Source: Plasmopara viticola
Taxonomy: Eukaryota > Oomycota > Peronosporomycetes > Peronosporales > Peronosporaceae
Assembly (NCBI GenBank): GCA_001695595.3
Contig: MBPM02000047.1
Coordinates: 1 to 64,000 of the forward strand
Direction of reading: 5' to 3'
DNA: 64,000 nucleotides
Both the position numbers and the translations under genes were made by a program. The stretch's first letter is position 1. Each line of letters opens with the position of its first letter. A model generated the notes under the pieces. It saw only the letters and a program-made list of their open reading frames with translations, did no database searches and was not told the DNA's origin. This document shows positions 53,743 to 64,000 of this stretch, piece after piece.

Positions 53743-54797
53743 TGTCAGGAACTACTATAAAAGATAGTGCTTTAAAACTTTACTCCACGAAATGCTTATC
53801 GATAAGTTTATTTGATACCAACTTCCATTTGGACAAATATTAACAATATATATTAATAAAAGTTATATATCTCGATACTTAGACCAACACAAACTGTTCG
53901 AGTCAGAAACATAAAGGTCTGCTACTTTTAGTGCAGAATGAGGCCCGAAATTTCAAACAAACCAAACGGCTACGTCAATATTGCTACACGTTCTTATCGG
54001 GTGTAATGCACGAAAAATCGTGTAGCCACAGGTATTGTGTGATGGAAATGATTAAAACTGATACATTAGCTCATCTCAAGTGTAAAATGCAGCCTCAACT
54101 AAGATTTTTTTCGCGTATTCCGATTTGCGTGCACTTCCACACAGTATCGAGACAGCTGGAGCCAATCTTTAATTATCAGATCGCAGCATAGCAACCACTA
54201 TGGTCTCTGCCCCAGAGTGAAATGTTGTCGCCATAGTTTTTCCAAAAGTTGATTGCAAGCTACATTGGTTTGGCCGAGGCGTCCGTCGAAGGCGTTGTTC
54301 TGATCAACGAAGACGACTTCGTTATTTTGTGTTGAAGATTCTCCGAAAGAGCATGCTTATAGCGAGAGAGTGCATATGGACGTGCAGTGATTGCTTCAAA
54401 TCTTTGTGCAGCCAAATGCTGCACTCCCGCGGGGCCAAGCAGGACTGGCAGTTTGTCGAGTCCGTCTTGTATGACCTTAACCGAGCAGGAATACTAATTT
54501 ACTATCACAAAGAATATTCCAGACGTGGATCGTCTACAAGTGCTACAAGGGCTTGCAAGACTACCATATGAACTTGTTTGAGGAAGTATGAGTTCAGCTT
54601 TTTCGCTTATTCATTACACTTCCACGCAATACCAGTCACAGATTTCTATCTGTCTACTCCAAGAGTCACTTTTAGCCTTAATATTGAGATCTTAGGAACT
54701 CTGAAACGCAAAAACGAAAACTGAATTTTATCAAGTTCTATCGATACGCGCATTGTGAGATATGTATCGCACGATTACAAAATGGTAGTTCCTGACA
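53743..54797. repeat. 1055-bp segment bounded by 16-bp inverted repeats
   Basis: TGTCAGGAACTACTAT at 53743-53758 and ATGGTAGTTCCTGACA at 54782-54797 are inverted copies with one mismatch. TG...CA termini would suit an LTR or a DNA transposon. The flanks (ATTAC and TCATG) show no obvious target duplication. Contained frames (53931-54191, 54329-54571) are unrecognised. Confidence 0.55.
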
Positions 54798-54869
54798 TCA
54801 TGTGATCATTGTATCATGTATTGCTAATTCGAAGAATTTTCTGCTATAAAGTGCTTTTTATCAATGTTT

Positions 54870-55258
54870 AAAATGTCAATTGGCTTGTGTGAGTGGGCCG
54901 AAGTCGGTAGAGAAGGAAGAGTATTAATGGCTTGAAGCTTATTGAGAAGCGATATTGGACGGAGAGCTTGTTTGACTTATATCTTTTGCCACAGTCTCCC
55001 GGTGGCTCTCAGTCATCTATAGCTACCATCCTAAAGGTTAGCACGATTCTTTAATCCATGCTTTTTACAGTTTCTTAATTATCTTCAGCTAATGAGGTAT
55101 CTTGATTTCAAATAATTATAGGACACCTAGCAATTTCTTTAGCCGTTTGATCGCCTATTCTTATGGATGGTACTAATGCATTTGTATTCTGGGAATGTTT
55201 GGTCATGTTGAATTAAAGCCGTCAACGGCAACCCTGCCGGTGACGACATTGCGTCACA
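54870..55258 (-). repeat. Left (3') LTR of the Ty3/gypsy relic
   Basis: On the minus strand begins TGTGACGCAATGTCGTCACC and matches the right LTR in order and spacing (CGCCTATTCTTATGGAT, GGACACCT, TTTCAG/CTCAG blocks). The low-coordinate edge is approximate. Confidence 0.7.
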
Positions 55259-58200
55259 TGACTTCTCTTCAGGAAGGTGCCTATTCTTAAAAACAGGACT
55301 TATCTTTTTTGAATCCCAATAGAGATCGATGAGTCGGGAATTTTGCTTGAGATTTTTTACGTATTTCCGAGTTGTTTCTTTATTGGTTTCTTCAAGCCAA
55401 CAAATTTTGTACTATATGTTTTTCTTGTACTTACGATGTTCAAGCACTGTTCTCCTGAGTTGTCCGTCGAAGCCATCTGCCAACATGCCCACCTTTACCT
55501 TTTGTCGACGCTTGGGGTCCTTGTGATACGATTTCAACAGAGAAGTATAGAACACTGGATGCAACTTCGATCTCTTCGATACTCTCAACTCATAGGAATC
55601 TCGCGAAACTTTCTTGACGAACGTGAATGGGCCAATACATCTTGGCGCGGTTTTTTCGAATGAGCGAAACCTATGCGACGGATAGCTAAATTCTTGTCGT
55701 CAAAAACTACCATGTCGCCAACTTGGAAGTCTCGGACAAGTCTATTCTTGTCATAATAGTACTTCACGCGATTTTGTGTTTCGCTCATCCGGTCCTGTGC
55801 GACCTGAAGTAACGTTTCTTGAAGTAGTGGAAACTCTTGTGCCAATTTTTCCAACTTGTGAGCTTTTTGATCTGAAGCCTCATCGTCCGGAACATAAGGG
55901 AGATATTATAGATACGCTTTAAATGGTAGCATTTCAATTATAGAGTGTACGCGTCGATTAAAGCCGGATGCATAAAGTATTTCTAATCATTCTGCGATGA
56001 AACCTCGGAGGTAATCTCCATTAGTTTTTTACGTTTGTCCATCTGTTTGTGGCCCGAAAGTCGAAGCAAAGTTGCAATGCATTCCCACAGCAGACACGAA
56101 TTCTTGCCATAGCTTCGATGTGAACTTAATGTCTCGATCGGACACAATCATCGTTGGTATGCCATAGTTCTTCATATATTTCTATATGTTGATTTTTGAA
56201 AATTCCGCGATATCGTCTGTTGTCTTTGTAGCGACGGACAGGCCCTTTTTAATTACCGATCAACAATCATCATGACGGCATTAAGATTACTTTTGATTCC
56301 GGTATTGACACGATAAAATTTATCGAAATCTCGACCCGTCTGCCTTTTGAAAAATGTAGAGTCTAAAATATATCCGGCAGTTTTTGTCTGCCTAGCCTTA
56401 TTGCGCTAACTTATTTCGCATGTGTCGACACAGCGCGGAATGTACTTCATCATTTTTGTGCAGTAGAAATTTTGATGTACGGTCAGGTAGGTTTTAAAAA
56501 AATCTAGGTGGCCTGTCGATACGAAATTATGGTTCCCACAGATGAAGCGAATTATTTGTACTATCGTAACGTGGAGTATACAGTCGTGGAGTCTCATCTT
56601 TGCCAGTTGGTATTACAAAATACTATTGTGCAATGAGTACTATGGCACATCATCTCCTTTTTCCAGCTTCTTGATGATGTACTGAAGGTCTTCTTTTCCA
56701 CGCATGCACTATCTCTGCTGATTGTGCAGCTGTAACCGTGTTCGTCCTGATTGTCACCACGATCTCGCGGGTTTTAACCGCTTCCAGTAACTATTGCAAG
56801 CTTACTTAATCAGTTTTACTCTCAAATTCCAGATTGCGTAACAGTGCATCAGCCACGATTTAAGGTTCACTGGCTGAAATATCTTAAGATCATTGAACCG
56901 TCGAGCTTATCAGCGCTGTAATCTTCTGCGTCAGGATCGTCTCAATACTTTTGTGATCGTGAACGGTCGATCGAGCAGAGACATACGCCACGCTTTTGAC
57001 GCATGCATAATTGCAAGTAGCCCTTGCTCACGAATAGGATATTCAACTTGGCTGGCTTTATAAAATTACCAGCAAAAGCAACTAAGTGCTCTTGCTCTCC
57101 CTCCTTCCTTTTCAACAAAACCCCCCCGGTCGCAAAATTTAAGGCTTACATTCGTATACCAAATAGTTTTGAAAGTTCGGAAGACTTTAAAAATGGTGAA
57201 AGTGTCAGACGATGTTGAGTTTGGTGAGGCAGCGTAGCTGATTGTTCGAGAGTTCGATCGCTTCAAAGAGACATTTTTATAAATCTGACGTGAAGTGGTC
57301 CTGTTAATTGCGCAAGTCCCTACAAAACCTTGAGACATTGACTAAAGTGCCCAAGAAGCACTCCATTTGCTGCTTTGTCTTCCGGTTAATATCTATAATT
57401 TGGTCACGAAGCCACATAATGCCGATGTTCACATCCTTGTCCTTGGAACAGGAATGACTTGGTATGTTCACGATGTTAAAAGGAGACCATGTATCGGCAC
57501 GTTCATGGGCACAGTTTGTTGAGAGCTGTGAACAATCTGTTCATCATCAAGATCGACTTGCATCACCTTATCCTTGTTTTCTCGAGATCAAGCCGCTTCA
57601 CCCAGTCTTTCGTAGATTACATTCATTGTCGATGGTAACGGGTTTTTCCTGACTAACTTCTTCAAAAGCTTGAGGTCCTGCTTCGAGGATAGCACATAGT
57701 GCACCTCTAACACAAGAACTTGCTTTCTTACATTTAAAAGCGGTGGAATGCGGTGATAAATGGCCGACAACGCCACAATTGTAACATGTTGCCGATTTAG
57801 TCCAGTTGTTGTTCTTATTCTTCCTCTTTTCTAAACGTTTTTGTTTCTAAGGTTGAGACTTGTTCGCACGATAGCCTGATACGGTAGGCACCGTCTTGAA
57901 CGACTTGGCCGATATATGATTTGATCTGCCCGAGTGATGGGCATCCTTAAAACTGGAGGCAACTTCAATGACCCACAGAGAAGTACTTGAACCCGCTTTC
58001 TTAACCTCTTTTTTCTTCCCGACTAATTTCTATTTCAGTTTGGGACATCAAGCCTTCGAAACAAGAAACTTACTCATGGGTAACTTCCCTACGTTAAGAG
58101 TAAAACACTTACTCTCAAAAATCAGGCCCGAAGTGTGCGTGCAACTGAGTCGCAAACAGTGCTTGTGTCTTGTGTACTTTCATGCGCGCGCAGTCGGCGA

Positions 58201-58640
58201 TAAAGGCACGGTACTAATTTGATGCGGATTTGCCTCAATTACTTGAGATGAGCGTCACAAAGTTTGTCGATTCTATTGTCATACAGTGGTGCTCACTGGC
58301 GTAGTACTGTTATGTTGCAATGATCTATAATTAAATATTTTCGCCAAATTTCCCGTCAGTAACAAGACAGGGATTTACAAAAAGGCAAAAAAAACCTAGA
58401 TCACAGACCAGTCCACATGTTTGTACGACACTAGCGTGCAACAACACCAATCCATCCTTGGACGTTATGCTGAAAGACAACCCTTTGTAAATTAGTACTT
58501 CCCATTATGTGGCTCGTACCAATGATAATTGATGACTAATTCTCACTATGTGACCACAACCACCCTTGTCTGTTAGTCTTAAACTTGACACGACAAATAC
58601 TACTATTCAACATAGTCGTGGAAAAAGCTTATCAAAGTCG
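55259..58640 (-). mobile_element. Degenerate Ty3/gypsy retrotransposon body
   Basis: Minus strand, order Gag, RNase H, integrase. Gag: zinc knuckle CYNCGVVGHLSPH near 57740-57790, where the last Cys is His. RNase H: QVEYPIREQGLLAIMHASK and AWRMSLLDRPFTI near 56940-57060, typical of the family. Integrase core near 56040-56180 (YGIPTMIVSDRDIKFTS, FGPQTDGQT). Integrase C-terminus 55585-55854 (QDRMSETQNRVKYYYDKNR, FQVGDMVVFDD). Numerous stops and frame changes occur. The protease/RT part between gag and RNase H appears to be deleted. A dead element. Confidence 0.85.
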
Positions 58641-59049
58641 GTCGTCGGATGAGGCTTGAGCGACGAGCGGGGTGAAGCTGGTAAAGGGAGAGGAGGAGTG
58701 TAGTTGCTCAAAGCAAATTAAGAAGTGATGTTAAATAAAGAGATCGTTTGACTTGTTTTATTTTGCTACAGTCTACCTGTTGGCTTTCAGCCATTAACTA
58801 CTATCATCCTATAGGCTATAATTCTTCTTTGCTTCCTCTGGCTTCTTACAGTCTCTAAATTATTTTTAGCCAATAGGGTATTTAGACTTCCAACGAATAT
58901 GGGACACCTCGAACTTTCTCTGGTCTAAAAAGTGCATAATCGCCTATTCTTATGGATAGTACCAATGCATGTGTATTTTTGGAAACATATGATAATATTG
59001 CGTAGAAGCTTTCATCGATAGACCTTCCGGTGACGACGATTTTGTCACA
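58641..59049 (-). repeat. Right (5') LTR of the Ty3/gypsy relic
   Basis: On the minus strand begins TGTGACAAAATCGTCGTCAC, matching the start of the left LTR; considerable divergence between the two implies an old insertion. The low-coordinate edge is approximate. Confidence 0.7.
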
Positions 59050-60438
59050 GCACTCTATATGGAGTAACATGAACTTCAATTCTCTCTCACTTATTCTCTT
59101 ACAAACTCTACGGTTCGGATTAAGGCGTTTATTGTGTACTGTGAAAGTGTAATACGTTGGATTATCCATTGAGACGACTTACTAAAGAAATAAGCTAAAA
59201 GTGGTGACAATGATAATTTTCAGTGAATTGTACCTAGCAAGATGAAGTGCGTAGTAAACAAGGAGAAATACTAAGTAAAGAGCCTTCAGGATGAACACGC
59301 TGTCACGTACAACATTGCTGGGTAATGTGGATTGCGGACACTGAATGCATAAATTTCTGTCGCCATCAGTTGCTGATAAGACGTGCGAGAGGCTTGTCAA
59401 GTTTATCTCCTAGCTGCAAGAAATGGAGAAAACACATAGCCCCAGATCGAAATGCTTATGGGCATACCAGCCAGGAAAAGTTAAAGGAAATAGTTATTGT
59501 TGTGCTCTTCTCTGGATCTGCGCTGCCTTGAATCGTAATAGGAGGCCATCAGAAAGCAGCGGGATATGCACCAGGAAGAGGTTTTCATCGTATGATCACA
59601 TGCTTTGAGAAAGCCTACCAAGATGTAAATAGGAAGAGATGAGCCGAACGTCATACACGTAAGACCTCACTTGATCTTAAGCATAAGCATTCGTGATAGC
59701 GTCCTCACACAACAGGTAGCGCAGAGCAAATATTTAAGAGGTGCTAGGACACCAAGAGTACGAAATCTAAATTATGCCGAAGCTGCTGAGATTGAAGTGC
59801 GTTCTCAATTCTACAATTTGAGCAAAAAAATCTAATCATAAGCCAGCCAACTCTATCAGAAAGAGGACTTCGGTATAGGTACGCTCGATTGAATTTGAGT
59901 GGCATATGGACGCGTGGAAAACCTTACATTGAAAAGAAATTTAGTGGGTGCCCCATCATCAGCCGCGTTAGTCTGCCTCCTTTGTGTGGTCACTGCTGGT
60001 AAACTTAGTCGATTCTTGAGACCAATTACGTGATCGCCAAATTTAGACCTGATCAGGGATGTTGTGGTGATCAGCCGAAAAAGACGATGGTAGGGGCAGG
60101 AAGGACCGAAAATTCAAATGAAACGCTAATCCTCGTTCAGACTAAAAAATTAGACTGAACACGCGAACGTTCACACTGGGCAGGTATAAAAGGTCGGCCT
60201 AGCACGGTTTTTACTACTCGTAGCTTTAGCTTTCTTGTAAGATTTAGCTGGCTCAAAACAGGTATTGTGTGGCAATTTGACGCTGAATTAAGTTCTTATG
60301 ACTGCCAAATGGCTCGTTGGTAAGCAGTCGTTCCATCGTATGTGCTGATTCTGCCACAGTCAGTTGTTTACTTCTCAACGGGTATTTTTTTCTTCGGACC
60401 CGTTGTCCTGAGAGTGCACATACACGGGATGACAACCA
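59050..60438. other. Interval without recognisable genes
   Basis: No supported frame. TATAAAA at 60185-60191 in a locally GC-rich context (GGGCAGGTATAAAAGG) could be a promoter for the frame at 60439, though TATA promoters are uncommon in oomycete genes. Confidence 0.4.
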
Positions 60439-60828
60439 GTGCCGGAACCTTTATGCGAGCAATTTGCAAAGCTTCTTGCCAGCTCCGTCAACTACAGTAT
60501 AAATTTGGAAGGCCTTGAGAATTTACCGTGGGCAGCCGACCCTGACATTTTGATCTTCGTAGTCTCCAACGTTGTTGACATTATCAACGATGGCATATCT
60601 GTTTGTAATCTACCTCTGGGATATGTTTTGGACATCCCTGTCTTGACGAGTGCATTGCTGATGAGTCTTATGCCAATTAGCAATTCCAACACTTGGCTGA
60701 TGAGTCTTATGCCAGTTAACAATTCCAACACATGGCTGATGAGTCCAATATTATCCAATTTATTAGCCAAAAGAACAAATTTGCCAAGCAGTTTCGACAC
60801 TGCTTGGCAAATTTGTTCTTTTGGCTAA
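60439..60828 (+). CDS. Possible exon with 13-residue repeats, unknown
   Basis: Open frame of 129 codons without an N-terminal ATG, so at best an internal exon or a relic. LEGLENLPWAADPDILIF and a hydrophobic middle are followed by repeats LMSLMPISNSNTW from a 39-bp tandem repeat. The frame ends inside a 36-bp perfect hairpin, so the last 20 residues are encoded by foldback DNA. Not recognised. Confidence 0.3.
   Translation: MPEPLCEQFAKLLASSVNYSINLEGLENLPWAADPDILIFVVSNVVDIINDGISVCNLPLGYVLDIPVLTSALLMSLMPISNSNTWLMSLMPVNNSNTWLMSPILSNLLAKRTNLPSSFDTAWQICSFG
60650..60746 (+). repeat. 39-bp tandem repeat, about 2.4 copies
   Basis: ATGAGTC recurs at 60661, 60700 and 60739, with CAATTCCAACAC conserved between. 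Confidence 0.85.
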
Positions 60829-60834
60829 TAAATT
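60757..60834. repeat. Perfect 36-bp inverted repeat with 6-nt loop
   Basis: Arms 60757-60792 and 60799-60834 are exact reverse complements around the loop TTCGAC. Confidence 0.95.
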
Positions 60835-62385
60835 TGATACGGCAACAATATCGGCTTTAATCGACTCTTTTGCTGACTTAGTTAAAGCAAGTGCTCACTA
60901 AGATGTTTGTGGTGCTCCTTATCATGTTTGCTACTCAAACGAAGGTATATGTAGACATTAAGGCGAAAAAGAACGGCTTCGATGCATTTTTGTCGAGATG
61001 GAAATTGAGATTTCTCCAGGGCTACCTTTGGAAAAACCACTTTTTACTTGATGTTTATGGTGCTTAGGTGAAGACGCAGTCCCAAAGCCTTTGGTGCAGT
61101 GGTCGTCTTTGAATTTCTGCAAGCTCCATGCGCGTAGCCTTTGTCAACGCTAAATGACCCGACCGACAAGCAGCCTTCCTTCTTAGTAATCGTTATGGCC
61201 AGACGTACTTTGTGTACAAGGTCATCATAGCTTTATTCCTCTCCTTTTGAACGTATTCCATATCCGTTGCATAAGTGCCGTAATGAAAGCTATAGAATTG
61301 ATGCCGATAATACTAAAGTGCGCAAATCAGTAGGTGTACTTGTCACACAAATGTATGTACCGCAGATCATGTGCTTGCAATTTTTCCTTCTATTAAAGAT
61401 CAATCGCGAACCTTCGTAAAGTGTCGCGATTAAAGTTGGAACTGTCATCAAGGCCTCATCTCAAGCTCCACCGATACGCCCACGACATTTGTTCTTATCC
61501 TCTTTGATTAAAAAAATGTAACTTTCGCCCGTGGACGATATCAAATGACTCAGCAATAAAGACATATTTCGTTAGCTTAATTGAGAAACGCGCTAAGTCA
61601 TCACCGATAGACGTTCGACCTTCTTTGAAATTGAAGGCTCCGTCTATCTATTCTTTTCTTTGAGTAAAGGGTTACCGTCCATTTTTTTTTTTGATTTAGC
61701 GCAATTCCCAGTACAAAATCTGGATAGAGCTCACAACTTAACGCACTTTCGCGCTTTATTGACCCTTAACACCCGTGTTAAGAGCACTCACATTCTTGAG
61801 CATTGTAATTAGTATTGGCCCCAGTTCTACTCTCAAATACGAATGAGCAGGCGTAATGTCCGGGCAAATTCAAAAGCAATTACAGTTAGGTCAAATTTGT
61901 ACAAATTATTCAGCTCCAAAAAAAAAGCAGTACTACCGCACAAGCCTGATGAGCAATTTGTTTGACCGGTATTCTCCAACACGCTTCGTTGGTGGGATGT
62001 GCAAGACGTCTGAGTCCTTTCTGCCATAACAAGTGCCCTCAACATGGCCTTAAATAGCCACATTAGAAGGACCTTTTCTCGGCGCTGGTATGACACCAGT
62101 GAAATTTTCGCTAGCTGCCTTGAAGTGGGCTTATAAGATGATATTAAGGTTCCACATCTAAACCTTTTTAAAGTTGTTGCTATCTATAAAAGTGACTAAA
62201 TGCTTTCACCTTGGAGGGCCTAGCGCCTCTGCAAGGAAAGTACGGTCACTAAAATGCTAGCGAGTATCTCTAGCCATCAGATAGGTAATTACTGGAGTTT
62301 ACGAGTTTATCCGGTTTGTGAAGGGGAGATTTAGAGTACAAGGACCCTTTTTAATTTAGAGATCTGCAATGTTATTATAAATATC
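60835..62385. other. Interval without recognisable genes
   Basis: AT-rich with many stops. A minus-strand 87-codon frame at 61833-62096 is unrecognised. The last part should contain the syntaxin promoter, but no clear initiator is visible. Confidence 0.45.
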
Positions 62386-63609
62386 ATGGCGTATCGCGAT
62401 CTGACGGATCGCTTTCTGGAACGACGAGCTAACTTGCGCATGCGCAATATGCGCTTTCAGATGCGAAATCGACTAAGTAACTCGTCGCTATTTAATGTGC
62501 TCTTTGTCTCAAAACAGGTGAATGTAACGAGCTGAAGACGCCGTGATGTCGCGTCCGAACCTAACTTTGATATTGCTGCCTACAGAGAAGCGAGTCGCAC
62601 GTGATGCAAAAGACACTGCTGCAAGATGCAAGCGAACTTACGATAGAAAATAATGCTATACATCGGCCGGAGTGGACACGCTTCGTTGACAGCGCAGATG
62701 ATTCTATTCGGCTCTTGCATGCCAAATGTACTTGCTTGCAAAGGATACACAGGCCTGTGAGTATTTCTTCATACTCACAGGCCTGCGTAGTGACTGATGT
62801 TTATATAATAAGCTTCTGAATATGTTCTGTCGTTGGTATATGCAGTAGAATATTTACAATTGCTACATACTCGAAGATTGATGATACGGTTCGATGACTC
62901 AGAGGTTCAGCAAGAACACGAGATTAATTGCCTTACCGATGAGATCACAGCACTATTTCACAATGCTGATCAATCCCTCAAAAAAATCACCAGCACGTTT
63001 ACTAGGGGCAAGCCAAGCCTTTCACCAGCAGAACATCTTGTGCGTTGGAATACACAGCGAGCCATTGCCGGCCGACTTCATGAGATATCGACGCAGTTTC
63101 GAACAAGGCAGCGCGAATACCTTCAGCGTCTTCAGTTACAAAAGTTTGGAAGCGAAATTTTTGACGTCGACTCGATGGAGAAAGGGACCACTGGTTTTAG
63201 CGACAGCTTTCGACTTGGCAATAAGGCTATCGCAATCGCAATGAATCGCACCGAATTCGACATCAGAACGCGAGACATCGAGATTCAAAGAATTGCAAAG
63301 TCGATTGCCGCACTGGCAAGTATGTTTAAGGAAGTCGCCGGAATGGTGATCGACCAAGGCACGTTAGTCGACAGGATTGACTACAACATGGAGCAGGTAA
63401 GGCAGTGGCTTCACATCAACCAAGAAAACTAACTTTATTCGTGTCGGTTGCGTTTTGTTTGCCAGGTCCTTGACAGAATGCGTTCTGGATTAGGCCAGCT
63501 CGGGCGAGCAGAGAAACATCAGCGCAACACGAGACCGGAGCGCTGCATCTTCGTACTGCTGACACTAATATCGCTCTGTTGCCTCACTCTCTTCATGAAA
63601 CATTTTTAA
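62386..63609 (+). CDS. STX16: Syntaxin-16/Tlg2-type Qa-SNARE
   Basis: Four exons, 62386-62517, 62586-62727, 62846-63396 and 63466-63609, give 322 residues with a single clean frame. Introns are 68, 118 and 69 nt, GT-AG; the first has CTAAC. The start MAYRDLTDRFLERR matches the Tlg2/syntaxin-16 N-terminal peptide, which binds the SM protein Vps45. An Habc-type helical region follows, then the SNARE motif at about 232-290 (RDIEIQRIAKSIAALASMF) with the central Gln in VIDQGTLVDRIDYN, and a C-terminal membrane anchor at about 302-319 (CIFVLLTLISLCCLTLFM). Acts in endosome-to-trans-Golgi fusion in other eukaryotes. The exon 2/3 junction was chosen because it yields HAKLEYLQLLH, aligning with the family. 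Confidence 0.93.
62750..62785. repeat. Perfect 15-bp inverted repeat with 6-nt loop in syntaxin intron 2
   Basis: Arms CAGGCCTGTGAGTAT and ATACTCACAGGCCTG around the loop TTCTTC, 22 nt after the 5' splice site of the 118-nt intron. Confidence 0.93.
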
Positions 63610-64000
63610 ATTGCACGTAATAAAGAGTTGCCACTTTGACGATAGAATCACAAATACTTTATCAAATAAATTGGGATTAACATGCTAAAATTATTTCTGC
63701 TTTCCAACGAATATAGAATTTATACCAGAACCATTGCAAATTGTGTACATGAGTTGCTGTCTTGGCACATTTTAAAGCTGCGATGAGTCATGCCAATGGT
63801 GTATTCGCTTTGATGAATGTCAAAGAGCATTCAACAGTCGACTGATTCTTTTTTACAAGTCGCAAAAACTTCAAAGCGTCACAAATCCGAGTATGACACG
63901 AGAAATGCCTGGTATCTCTCATAATAATAACTATTACACATGGGCTGAGTAAAGGCTGAAGTGGCCTGCCTAGAGAACACGCATAGCCGGGATAAGGGCA
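63610..64000. other. 3' flank of syntaxin gene
   Basis: No frame of note. Contains an AATAAA-like AATAAAG at about 63619-63625 that could serve polyadenylation. Confidence 0.5.

Noticed and set aside
62757..62762. GTGAGT as the 5' splice site of syntaxin intron 2
   Set aside because: Its reading phase does not join to the family-like LEYLQLLH exon start; GTACTT at 62728 gives the right phase and aligned protein.

Overview
This window looks like nuclear DNA of an oomycete, probably a Peronosporales member (Phytophthora or downy mildew type). The evidence is the gene set (START-FYVE-GAF protein, SCYL2-like pseudokinase, syntaxin-16), short GT-AG introns of about 54-118 nt often with a GCTAAC-like branch site, an oomycete-like initiator in front of one gene, and several decayed Ty3/gypsy and LINE relics. 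I cannot name the species.

The left half (1-30161) is a giant tandem array of tRNA-Pro(AGG) genes. I count 84 tRNA units, all on the + strand, with a usual period of 348-350 bp. 57 of them match a perfect-cloverleaf consensus at all 72 positions by eye. In most units the tRNA is preceded by TATAAATA at -39 and followed about 15 nt later by TTTT, so each unit resembles a complete RNA polymerase III gene. The array is already under way at base 1, so its true size is unknown. It is homogeneous at about 7-20 kb, carries variants at about 20.7-27.5 kb (including changed anticodons), is interrupted by 1405 bp of unrelated sequence (23158-24562), and decays toward 30.2 kb. The many 60-200-codon open frames in this region are shadows of the repeat.

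The right half holds ordinary genes: SCYL2-like pseudokinase (+), ribosomal protein uL13/RPL13A (-), a cyclophilin with a long N-terminal extension (+, divergent from uL13), an unknown Ser/Arg-rich protein (-), a START-FYVE-GAF protein (-), a mitochondrial-type acyl-CoA synthetase (+), a MULE-N-terminus/SANT-like DNA-binding protein (-), and syntaxin-16 (+). Between them lie an LTR fragment with gag remains (38.7-40.9 kb), a target-site-flanked LINE deletion derivative (49.0-50.2 kb), an integrase relic (52.6 kb), and a decayed Ty3/gypsy element with recognisable LTRs (54.9-59.0 kb).

SCYL2 and syntaxin-16 both act in trans-Golgi/endosome traffic in other eukaryotes, but they are 30 kb apart here and nothing shows co-regulation. 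Several conserved genes show reading-frame problems: a one-base deletion in uL13, a frame break in START-FYVE, and in-frame stops in the cyclophilin and the acyl-CoA synthetase. These stops fall inside 54-nt and 60-nt GTACGGGG...TAG segments that could be exitron-like introns. Residual base errors in the assembly are the main competing explanation.
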